Positions 1-7,002 of a stretch of DNA of 64,000 nt are shown in pieces. The notes beneath the pieces were generated by a model, which was not told where the DNA came from, searched no databases, and saw only the letters and a list, made by a program, of their open reading frames with translations. Source of the DNA: Oceanospirillaceae bacterium (GTDB taxonomy: Bacteria; Pseudomonadota; Gammaproteobacteria; Pseudomonadales; Balneatricaceae). Numbering within the stretch: position 1 is the stretch's first letter; every line of letters starts with the position of its first letter. The position numbers and the translations under genes were made by a program. Where the stretch lies: contig JABGSN010000028.1 of assembly GCA_018647765.1 (NCBI GenBank), positions 1 through 64,000 on the forward strand, in the 5' to 3' direction.

Positions 1-12
1 TCCGTTCCGCCA
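1..12 (+). tRNA. 3' end of a tRNA cut by the window edge (probable)
   Basis: The first twelve bases read as the 3' acceptor strand of a tRNA, a G discriminator and an encoded CCA end. They are followed about 12 bases later by a hairpin and T-run of the kind that ends tRNA transcripts. The body lies outside the window, so the amino acid cannot be assigned. The G discriminator would fit tRNA-Ser among others. Confidence 0.4.
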
Positions 13-21
13 TTACTGATA

Positions 22-47
22 TTAAGCCGCTTAGTTGCGGTTTTTTT
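22..47 (+). terminator. Terminator of the upstream tRNA; second copy at 198-223
   Basis: A four-base GC stem (CCGC/GCGG) with a six-base loop is followed by seven consecutive T. It lies directly after the tRNA-like CCA end. The stem is short but the T-run is strong, and the same structure occurs in the second repeat copy. Confidence 0.55.
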
Positions 48-257
48 GGGCCTTGAAAAAGACACGATTCGAACCCGCGAAGCGCGACAAACGCCTGCGT
101 TTGTACCGGCTTTGCAAAGCAAAGATGCCCGTAGGGTGAAAACGCCGAAGGCAGCGGTGTTTTCAGTATCATCCCGTCCGTTCCGCCATTACTGATATTA
201 AGCCGCTTAGTTGCGGTTTTTTTGGGCCTTGAAAAGCCATCCCGAAAAAGTGTTTCA

Positions 258-420
258 GCCTATTAACCCGGTGGGCAAATAGTCGCTCCTGCTCCATTTG
301 CCCGTCGACCATAAAAACCAGCGTAAGTTGTGAACTGACTTGGTTTTTATGGTCTCGCATTGCCCTTTGGGCAATGGAAAAACAGCCTTGTTTTTCTACT
401 ATTAAGCCACCGGCTTAATA
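258..420. repeat. Left 163-bp inverted repeat made of serial hairpins
   Basis: This block is repeated in inverted orientation at 3501-3663 with, by hand alignment, seven mismatches and no gaps. The pair encloses the M16 peptidase gene. Five palindromes follow one another: arms 273-280/296-303, 307-320/341-354 (14 bp, perfect), 359-365/369-375, 377-384/389-396, and 397-408/412-423 (12 bp, perfect). Nothing in it looks like coding sequence. It could act as a transcript-end or processing structure for the peptidase gene, whose stop codon is just inside, or be a non-autonomous mobile repeat. Confidence 0.85.
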
Positions 421-447
421 GTATCAGGATGGCCCCACTGTATTGAG

Positions 448-3321
448 TTAAGGCCTCTGCTTGGCGTCTGTAACAGGAGTGCCGTCAACGGTCAGCTCTA
501 TCAGGGGGTAACCCAGTGCTGCCAGTTGTGGCCATACCGTTGCCCTGTCACCAACCACCAGAATATTGAGTTGATCAAGCGGCAGGTAATTCCGGGCCAG
601 CCCGTTGATTTCTGCTTTGCTGATGGTATTGATAATGTGTTGCTGCTGCACCGTATAGTCCTTGTCGGCCTGGTATTTTTCCAGAGTGGCCAGAAAGCCG
701 AGTTTCTGTTGATTGGTTTCGTATGCAAGGGCATCTCGCTGGGCAACGGCACTGCGCATAAAAGCCAGTTCGGCATCAGTGATACCCTGTTCGGCATAGG
801 CCGTTATTTCACCCATAATTTCCCTTATAGCTGTACCGGTTGCAGCTGCTGTTACCGCTGTGCTTACGGTATAGGGGCCTGGCAGATCACTGCTGTCAAA
901 CCGAGATCTGGCACCGTAGGTGATGCCCTTGTCTTCGCGCAGGTTTAAATTGAGCCGGCTGTTAAAGGCCCGCCCTAGGGTAAAATTCATTAACCCGGCT
1001 TTAAAGTATGTGCTGGTCAGGTCATAAGGCAAGTCAGTGAGATAGCCCAACCGAATTGCTGTTTGGGTGGCCCCTGCCTTGTGGGCAAAGTACAGGGTGG
1101 TTTGCTCGACTTCCGGGGCAGCATGCAACATCGGTTTTGCGGCGGCGGTTTGTTGCCAATCAAGCAGGAAATCGAGTTTTTCCAGCATTGCCTCCTGCTC
1201 AATATCCCCCACCACCACCAGGGTACTATCCTGTGGCGAGTAAAATGTTTTGTAGTAGCCCTTGACATCATCAAGGGTTATTTGGGGCAGGGTCTGCATC
1301 AGCACCGTAGGGGGAATGCCGCGGATATCCTTGTTGCCATAGAGCAGCCGGTCGTAGACCATATTGGCAATAGAGTCAGCTTCCCTAGTTTGGGCTTCGG
1401 CGACCTCAATATATTGCTTGCGAATACGTGCAAATTCACTGGCCTTAAAAGCTGGGGAGAAGAGTTTTTCCTGCAGCAGTTCTGGGGTGCGGTCAATATG
1501 TTTACTGAGTGAATGCACGGTGACAAAGGTGGCATCCTCAGCCATGGAGAATGATATGAAACTGCCTATTTTTTCCAGCTCGGCGGCCATTGCCGGCTCG
1601 GAAAAGTTTAGCGTGGATGCATTCATCAGTTGACTGGTCACCGAGGCCAGTCCGAGCTTGTCCATAGTTAGACTGTCGCTCAGGTAGCCACTGCCTTTAA
1701 GGGCAAAGCTAAGCCAGATTTCCGGTAGTTCGGTCTGTCTGGAACCGATGACGCGGATACCGTTGTCGGCCTCGTATTGCCAGTAATTCGGTGGTGTGAC
1801 CAGCTTGGCCATTTGTGGTGCTGGCTTGATACTGCGGTCAAAATCATCCTTGGCCTTATGGTAAACCAGATCACTGTAGTCTGTGATCGGGAATGGATTT
1901 GCAGCCTCAGTCTGCGGCTTGAAATTGTCCGCTTGGGCTGGGATGCCAGCCGGATCAGGCAGCACACTCAGTATCACTGCAGGCTGGTCTTTTATATAGC
2001 GCTGATACACCCGCATCACATCCTCCCGAGTAATGGCCAGGTGCCTGTCAATCTCCTTAGTATAAGCACCCGCGTCTCCGGCAAATGTTTCATACCATGC
2101 CAACTGGCCAACCTTGCCGGCTACCGTGGCCAGACTTGATATGGCATTGGCTTCAAATTGAGCCTTGTATTTCAGTAAATCGTCATCACTGACCCCAGCC
2201 TGCTCAAATTGTTGCAATGTGGCCCTCAGTTCTGCTTCAAAATCGGCTAGGGTGCTGCCGGTATAGGGCAGTACAAACATAAACAATTGACCAGCATGCT
2301 CAAATCCTATATGGCGGGCACTGGCGTTAATCGCCTTTTGTGTGGCCACCAGATTTTGGAACAGGTAACTGTCCTGGCCGTTGCCCAGAATGGCCGCCAG
2401 GCAATCCAGTGCCGGGGCATCTGCATGCAGTATGGGTACGGTGGTAAAGCTGAAGGTGACGGCTGGGAACTGGATCTTGTCGTCGTAGTAGCTGATATAA
2501 CGATCTATATCAAGGCTGTTATTGGCAATGGCTAGGTGTTGGACGGCTGGACCCCGGGCAATGCCGCCAAAATATTTTTTCACTAATTTGAGTACTTGCT
2601 GCGGATCTATATCGCCACCAATGGTCAGGGTGGCATTATTGGGGCTGTACCAGCGTAGAAAAAAGTCTTGCAGATCCTTGGTACTGGCCCGATCAAGATC
2701 GGCCATAGTACCAATCACGCTATGGGCGTAGGGGTGGCCATCAGGGTAAAGGGCCGGTGGGATTATTTCAAACACTTTGCCATAGGCTGCATTGTCCATA
2801 TGCTGGCGTTTTTCATTTTTCACCACATCCCGCTGGGTTGCGAATTTTTCCTCTGTGATTGCATCCAAGAAGAAGCCCATGCGGTCTGCTTCCAACCACA
2901 GTAGGGTTTCCAGATGGTTGACCGGCACCGTGGCATGGTAAGTGGTACGGTCCTCCGTAGTGAAACCATTATTGGAGCCACCTACTGCGGTGATGGTTTT
3001 AAAATATTCTTCGTCAGCAACATGTTCCGAGCCTTGGAACATCATATGCTCAAACAGATGGGCAAAGCCAGATTTGCCTGCTTGTTCTCGGGCTGAGCCC
3101 ACATGGTAGGTGGTATTGACATGGGCCACTGGGTCGCTGTGATCTTCGTGAATAATCACGGTCAGGCCATTGTCCAGCACATATCGTTCAAAGGAGATGG
3201 TGATGTTAGATGTATTTTTGGTAGCCCAAATCGGGCTGCTGAAACATAGACCTAAGGCGCCCACAATGCAGAGCATTAACAACTGTTTTTCAGCGTGTGG
3301 GAATAAACGTAATAGAGGCAT
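448..3321 (-). CDS. M16-family zinc peptidase (two-domain, exported)
   Basis: This 957-residue protein has the inverted zinc motif HxxEH at residues 88-92 (H88, E91, H92) and the downstream glutamate in VKNEKRQ (about E170), the ligand set of pitrilysin-type metallopeptidases. The length fits the two-repeat M16 architecture, with an active N-terminal half and an inactive C-terminal half carrying the R/Y-type substrate-binding region. Residues 1-33 form a signal peptide ending near IWA, so it probably works in the periplasm on small proteins or peptides. The ATG is preceded by TAAGGA at good spacing. The gene stands alone and is flanked on both sides by the 163-bp inverted repeats. The exact substrate cannot be told. 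Confidence 0.9.
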   Translation of the reverse strand: MPLLRLFPHAEKQLLMLCIVGALGLCFSSPIWATKNTSNITISFERYVLDNGLTVIIHEDHSDPVAHVNTTYHVGSAREQAGKSGFAHLFEHMMFQGSEHVADEEYFKTITAVGGSNNGFTTEDRTTYHATVPVNHLETLLWLEADRMGFFLDAITEEKFATQRDVVKNEKRQHMDNAAYGKVFEIIPPALYPDGHPYAHSVIGTMADLDRASTKDLQDFFLRWYSPNNATLTIGGDIDPQQVLKLVKKYFGGIARGPAVQHLAIANNSLDIDRYISYYDDKIQFPAVTFSFTTVPILHADAPALDCLAAILGNGQDSYLFQNLVATQKAINASARHIGFEHAGQLFMFVLPYTGSTLADFEAELRATLQQFEQAGVSDDDLLKYKAQFEANAISSLATVAGKVGQLAWYETFAGDAGAYTKEIDRHLAITREDVMRVYQRYIKDQPAVILSVLPDPAGIPAQADNFKPQTEAANPFPITDYSDLVYHKAKDDFDRSIKPAPQMAKLVTPPNYWQYEADNGIRVIGSRQTELPEIWLSFALKGSGYLSDSLTMDKLGLASVTSQLMNASTLNFSEPAMAAELEKIGSFISFSMAEDATFVTVHSLSKHIDRTPELLQEKLFSPAFKASEFARIRKQYIEVAEAQTREADSIANMVYDRLLYGNKDIRGIPPTVLMQTLPQITLDDVKGYYKTFYSPQDSTLVVVGDIEQEAMLEKLDFLLDWQQTAAAKPMLHAAPEVEQTTLYFAHKAGATQTAIRLGYLTDLPYDLTSTYFKAGLMNFTLGRAFNSRLNLNLREDKGITYGARSRFDSSDLPGPYTVSTAVTAAATGTAIREIMGEITAYAEQGITDAELAFMRSAVAQRDALAYETNQQKLGFLATLEKYQADKDYTVQQQHIINTISKAEINGLARNYLPLDQLNILVVGDRATVWPQLAALGYPLIELTVDGTPVTDAKQRP

Positions 3322-3500
3322 GTTGGTGTTTCCTTACAAAGCTACTGTTGCACACTTTTTATAATTTTTTTCAGATATTGCTCTAAGAAGTGTGTATTTT
3401 GGTTTCAGGTAACACTAATGGTAGTGCATAAATTGGGGATGTGTGATTTATGCAGGAATAAGCAGCTTGAGCATGCGCTCGATAGGGTGGGTAAATGCTT

Positions 3501-3663
3501 TATTAAGCCGGTGGCTTAATAGTAGAAAAACAAGGCTGTTTTTACATTGCCCAAAGGGCGATGCGAGACCATAAAAACCAAGTCAGTTCGCAAATTACGC
3601 TGGTTTTTATGGTCGACGGGCAAATGCAGCAGGAGCGACTATTTGCCCATTGGGTTAATAGGC
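3501..3663. repeat. Right 163-bp inverted repeat, overlapping the fabV stop
   Basis: This is the reverse complement of 258-420, about 96% identical by hand alignment. It fills most of the 333-base gap between the peptidase gene and fabV; the rest of that gap (3322-3500) holds the AT-rich peptidase promoter region. The outer end runs into the last two codons and stop of fabV. Thus the final residues and stop of FabV are also present, non-coding, in the left copy. Confidence 0.85.
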
Positions 3664-4854
3664 GCTAATCAGGCCCGGTATTTTGACCACTGGATTGACG
3701 TCTGCATCATAGTCTACGCCATCGATGCCAAAGCCAAACAGGCGCAGGAACTCATCTTTGTAGCCTTGCATATCGCTTATTTCAAACAGGTTTTCATCAT
3801 TGATATTAGCCCATAATTTCTCTACTTCAGCCTGTACATGGGGCTCAATTTCTTTGTAGTCTGCACGTAAGCGGCCTTCTTCGTCTTGGTAGGGTTTAGT
3901 GCCGTATAGACTCTCGCGGAACAAGAGGTCGATTTGCTCTATGCAGCCTTCGTGAGTGCCTTCTTGTTTCATTACTTTAAACAATAAACCCAGATATAAC
4001 GGCATCACTGGTATGGCAGCACTGGCTTGAGTGACTACGGCTTTAAGCACCGATACGCGGGCATCGCCATTGACGCGTTGTATTTGCTGGCGAATACCTA
4101 TCACTTTGAGGTCTAGGTCTTTTTTGGCTTGGCCAATAGTGCCATCCCAATAGATATCGCGAGTGACTTGTTCACCGACATAAGTGTACGCGGTGGTCTT
4201 GCAGCCAGGGGCCAATACACCGGCATCGCTGAGGGCCGAAATCCACATTTGCCAATCTTCGCCACCCATTACCGCAACGGTGTTATCAATCTCTTCTTGG
4301 CTGGCTTGGCCAATGGCAAATTCCTTAATAATGCCCTTGTCGGTATCGACACCTTGTTGGACCACGTCTTTACCAATGGGTTTGAGCGTGGACATGTGCA
4401 CTTCGCCAGTTTTAGGGTGCTGGCGACGAGGGGAGGCGAGGCTGTATACCACCAGGTCGACCTGACCTAAGTCGGCTTTTATGGTGTCGATGGTGATTTG
4501 CTTAACGTCATCGGAAAAGGCGTCGCCGTTAATGCTCTTAGCATAGAGGCCTTTTGCTTGTGCAGCATCATGGAAGGCTGCAGAGTTATACCAGCCGGCC
4601 GTACCTGGTTTCTTTTCGGTACCTTCTTTTTCAAAAAACAAACCTAGGGTGGCGGCGTCGCTCGCAAAGGCCGAAGTAATGCGCGAAGCTAAACCGTAGC
4701 CGGTGGATGCACCGATAACCAACACCTTTTTGGGCCCGTTGGTTAAGCTGCCGTTGGACTGTACGTAGTCGATCTGGCTTTGAACGTTAGCAGCGCAACC
4801 GGTCGGGTGGGTGGTAATACACATAAAGCCGCGAACACGAGGTTTGATAACCAT
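3655..4854 (-). CDS. fabV: Enoyl-ACP reductase FabV (NADH)
   Basis: FabV reduces trans-2-enoyl-ACP or -CoA in the last step of fatty-acid elongation. This 399-residue protein has the family's Rossmann motif [15 protein letters not shown] (44-58) and the Y-x8-K catalytic pair at Y235 and K244, the same numbering as characterised FabV enzymes, so the start and length are right. The family is naturally insensitive to triclosan, a point known for FabV generally. The gene has its own promoter region, shared divergently with tRNA-Val, and stands alone. Its last codons and stop lie inside the right-hand inverted repeat, so the very C-terminus may have been set by that element. Confidence 0.96.
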   Translation of the reverse strand: MVIKPRVRGFMCITTHPTGCAANVQSQIDYVQSNGSLTNGPKKVLVIGASTGYGLASRITSAFASDAATLGLFFEKEGTEKKPGTAGWYNSAAFHDAAQAKGLYAKSINGDAFSDDVKQITIDTIKADLGQVDLVVYSLASPRRQHPKTGEVHMSTLKPIGKDVVQQGVDTDKGIIKEFAIGQASQEEIDNTVAVMGGEDWQMWISALSDAGVLAPGCKTTAYTYVGEQVTRDIYWDGTIGQAKKDLDLKVIGIRQQIQRVNGDARVSVLKAVVTQASAAIPVMPLYLGLLFKVMKQEGTHEGCIEQIDLLFRESLYGTKPYQDEEGRLRADYKEIEPHVQAEVEKLWANINDENLFEISDMQGYKDEFLRLFGFGIDGVDYDADVNPVVKIPGLISAY

Positions 4855-4963
4855 GAAGAAATCCTTTACAAAAGAGGCTTAAATTGCCCAGTGGAGAAAT
4901 TAACGACCTATTATAGCTTGCCATGGCGGAATAATCAGCTTGCTGAAAAATCTTAATTAATCA

Positions 4964-4991
4964 TTGACCTATGGTGTTATTGCCTTATAAT
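4964..4991 (+). promoter_or_regulatory. Sigma-70 promoter of tRNA-Val
   Basis: TTGACC and a perfect TATAAT are separated by 16 bases, and the -10 is followed by a GC-rich discriminator (cgcgc). That combination is typical of stable-RNA promoters under stringent control. The tRNA begins about 50 bases further on. Confidence 0.8.
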
Positions 4992-5040
4992 ACGCGCACT
5001 GATTTAGCAGAGGGGTTAAGCCTTTGCAAACAGGTCATGT

Positions 5041-5116
5041 GGGTGATTAGCTCAGTTGGGAGAGCATCTGCTTTACACGCAGAGGGTCGGCGGTTCGAAC
5101 CCGTCATCACCCACCA
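5041..5116 (+). tRNA. tRNA-Val (anticodon TAC)
   Basis: The 76-base sequence folds into a full cloverleaf. The acceptor strands are GGGTGAT/ATCACCC with an A discriminator and encoded CCA. The D-arm, the anticodon loop reading TTTACAC (anticodon TAC) and the T-loop TTCGAAC are all canonical. It is a single gene, not part of an array. Confidence 0.97.
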
Positions 5117-5128
5117 CTATTGTTAAAA

Positions 5129-5159
5129 AAAGACGACTTTTTAAGTCGTCTTTTTTTTT
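5129..5159 (+). terminator. Rho-independent terminator of tRNA-Val
   Basis: The stem AGACGACTT/AAGTCGTCT is followed by nine T, shortly after the CCA end. The A-rich left flank may let it work in both directions. Confidence 0.92.
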
Positions 5160-5470
5160 GCCTTATTTGTTACCTAAACGATATTGTTAGAGTTGCCTTA
5201 ACAGATGTGACAAGTCGGTATCAGAATACAGGTGTCTAATGTTAGACCTTGCGCTGTAGAAGTAGGCTCTAGGCCAAATAAGTCGAATATTTCCTCTTTT
5301 TTGTCGTTTTGCGCTCAAAAACGACACAAGGTGTCGATTTATCCTTCTACCCTTTAGGTCAATTATTTTACTTTTTCAACACTAGATAAAGTTCCCTTTT
5401 GGTAGGGAAAAGCTTTATTATTTCTGCCAACCAGCCATCATTGGCTATAACTATAATAGCGGAGGCACGC
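5160..5470 (+). other. Intergenic region upstream of soxBDAG
   Basis: No gene is visible in these roughly 310 bases. They must carry the sox promoter. Notable content is the inverted repeat described separately and a further TGTCG half-like string just downstream of it. The soxB ribosome-binding site GGAGG ends the region. Confidence 0.6.
5302..5326. promoter_or_regulatory. Candidate operator of the sarcosine oxidase operon
   Basis: Two perfect nine-base arms, TGTCGTTTT and AAAACGACA, are separated by seven bases, about 145 bases upstream of the soxB start. This arrangement fits a dimeric regulator site. Sarcosine operons are controlled by AraC-type regulators in Pseudomonas, but no regulator gene adjoins this operon, so the cognate protein is unknown. 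Confidence 0.45.
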
Positions 5471-6727
5471 ATGGGCCAATATAACGCCCTGAACATCGCT
5501 TGGAACGCCCTACGAGGCCATAAAAATTGGCAGCGTGCATGGCGTGACCCTGAGCCAAAATCCAACTATGACGTGATTATCATTGGTGGTGGTGGCCACG
5601 GCCTCGCTACTGCTTATTATCTGGCTAAAAACCACGGTATTACTAACGTCGCTGTCCTTGAGAAAGGTTGGATTGGCGGTGGCAACGTGGGTCGTAACAC
5701 TACTATCGTGCGTTCTAATTACTTGTTAGATGGCAATGCCCCATTCTATGAGCACGGCATGAATTTGTGGCGCGACATGGCACAAGACCTAAACTATAAC
5801 GTCATGTTCTCACCTCGTGGGGTTATGAACATTGCTCATACCAAAAGCCAGTATGATGTTTTTGCTCGCCGTGCTAACACCATGCGCCTTAACGGCATTC
5901 AAGCCGAACTATTAAGCCGTGACGAAGTGCTAGAACGCGAACCTATTATTGATGGCAGTGCCGATACACGTTTCCCTGTATGGGGCGGTATTTTACAGCC
6001 AGATGCCGGCAACGCCCGCCATGATGCCGTAGCTTGGGGTTATGCCCGTGCTGCCGACCAGTTGGGTGTAGACATCATCCAAAACTGTGAAGTGATTGAC
6101 TTTATTAAGCAGGGCGAACGTATTATTGGTGTTAAAACCAATCGTGGCGATATCCATGCAGAAAAAGTAGGTATGGCTGTTGCAGGTTCTTCTAGCCGCT
6201 TGGCCGAGAAGTTAGACCTACGTCTACCGATTGAGAGTCATGTACTTCAAGCCTTCGTTACTGAGCCCTACAAGCCATTAATAAATGGCGTTGTTACCTT
6301 TGGTGCGGGTCACTTCTATGTGTCTCAGTCAGACAAAGGCGGCGTTGTATTTGGTGGTGACATCGACGGCTACAACACTTACGCACAACGCGGCAACTTG
6401 CCTGTGTTTGAAGACGTAATTGCCGGTGGCTTAACTATGATGCCATGTCTATCTCGCCTTAAGTTACTGCGTAACTGGGGTGGTGTTATGGATATGTCTA
6501 TGGACGGTTCACCTATTATCGACGTTGGCCCCATTGACGGTTTATACCTCAACACGGGTTGGTGTTACGGTGGTTTTAAGGCCACGCCTGCCTCGGGTTA
6601 TTGTTTTGCGCATACCATTGCCAATGACGAAGCCCACGAACTTAACAAAGCTTATACCTTAGATCGTTTTGCCAAAGGCTACACGATTGATGAAAAGGGT
6701 ATGGGTCCATATCCGAAGGCGCACTAA
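5471..6727 (+). CDS. soxB: Sarcosine oxidase, beta subunit
   Basis: The beta subunit carries the FAD and FMN site where sarcosine is demethylated to glycine, with the methyl group passed to tetrahydrofolate. The 418-residue form starts at the ATG six bases after GGAGG; an in-frame upstream start adds 24 residues without homology. The FAD-binding motif DVIIIGGGGHGLATAYYLA spans about 34-52, and the length matches heterotetrameric SoxB. It is the first gene of soxBDAG, two bases ahead of soxD. SoxB-like proteins of other specificity exist, but the complete four-gene order makes sarcosine oxidase very likely. Confidence 0.95.
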   Translation: MGQYNALNIAWNALRGHKNWQRAWRDPEPKSNYDVIIIGGGGHGLATAYYLAKNHGITNVAVLEKGWIGGGNVGRNTTIVRSNYLLDGNAPFYEHGMNLWRDMAQDLNYNVMFSPRGVMNIAHTKSQYDVFARRANTMRLNGIQAELLSRDEVLEREPIIDGSADTRFPVWGGILQPDAGNARHDAVAWGYARAADQLGVDIIQNCEVIDFIKQGERIIGVKTNRGDIHAEKVGMAVAGSSSRLAEKLDLRLPIESHVLQAFVTEPYKPLINGVVTFGAGHFYVSQSDKGGVVFGGDIDGYNTYAQRGNLPVFEDVIAGGLTMMPCLSRLKLLRNWGGVMDMSMDGSPIIDVGPIDGLYLNTGWCYGGFKATPASGYCFAHTIANDEAHELNKAYTLDRFAKGYTIDEKGMGPYPKAH

Positions 6728-6729
6728 TT

Positions 6730-7002
6730 ATGATTAGAATTAATTGCCCCTATTGTGGTGAACGCGAACACAGTGAATTCACTTACGGTGAAGACGCCAC
6801 GCGCACCACTCCAGACAACGACGCTCCTATGGAAGAGTGGAACAAGTTTGTTTATGAGCGTGATAACCCCGCTGGTGAACATATTGAATATTGGCATCAC
6901 GCGTTTGGTTGCAGAGCTTGGTTAAAAGTTCAGCGTAACACCATAACGCACGACATTTCTTGGGTGGGTTTACCCCATGAAAATCCGGAGGCTGCATCAT
7001 GA
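6730..7002 (+). CDS. soxD: Sarcosine oxidase, delta subunit
   Basis: This is the small zinc-binding structural subunit of heterotetrameric sarcosine oxidase, 90 residues. The cysteine pair CPYC at positions 6 and 9, with H57 and C61 in the HHAFGC segment, matches the expected zinc ligands. Its stop overlaps the soxA start (ATGA), indicating translational coupling. Confidence 0.95.
   Translation: MIRINCPYCGEREHSEFTYGEDATRTTPDNDAPMEEWNKFVYERDNPAGEHIEYWHHAFGCRAWLKVQRNTITHDISWVGLPHENPEAAS

Larger units (their letters stand above)
1..235 (+). repeat. Perfect 59-bp direct repeat of a tRNA 3' end plus its terminator
   Basis: Bases 1-59 are repeated without a mismatch at 177-235. Each copy holds the tRNA-like 3' end with CCA and a short hairpin (CCGC/GCGG) followed by seven T. 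The second copy has a few extra tRNA-like bases on its left (ATCCCG), then diverges, so it is only a 3' fragment. The 117 bases between the copies hold small palindromes and a T-arm-like string in antisense at about 67-80. Duplicated tRNA 3' ends usually mark integrase attachment sites or tRNA-array decay. No integrase is visible here. Confidence 0.7.

Noticed and set aside
169-360. 63-codon open frame on the minus strand over the left inverted repeat
   Set aside because: It is built from palindromic repeat and terminator sequence, and the right copy does not preserve the same frame throughout.
258-3663. Composite transposon or insertion sequence around the peptidase gene
   Set aside because: No transposase and no target-site duplication are recognisable. 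Only the inverted repeats are supported.
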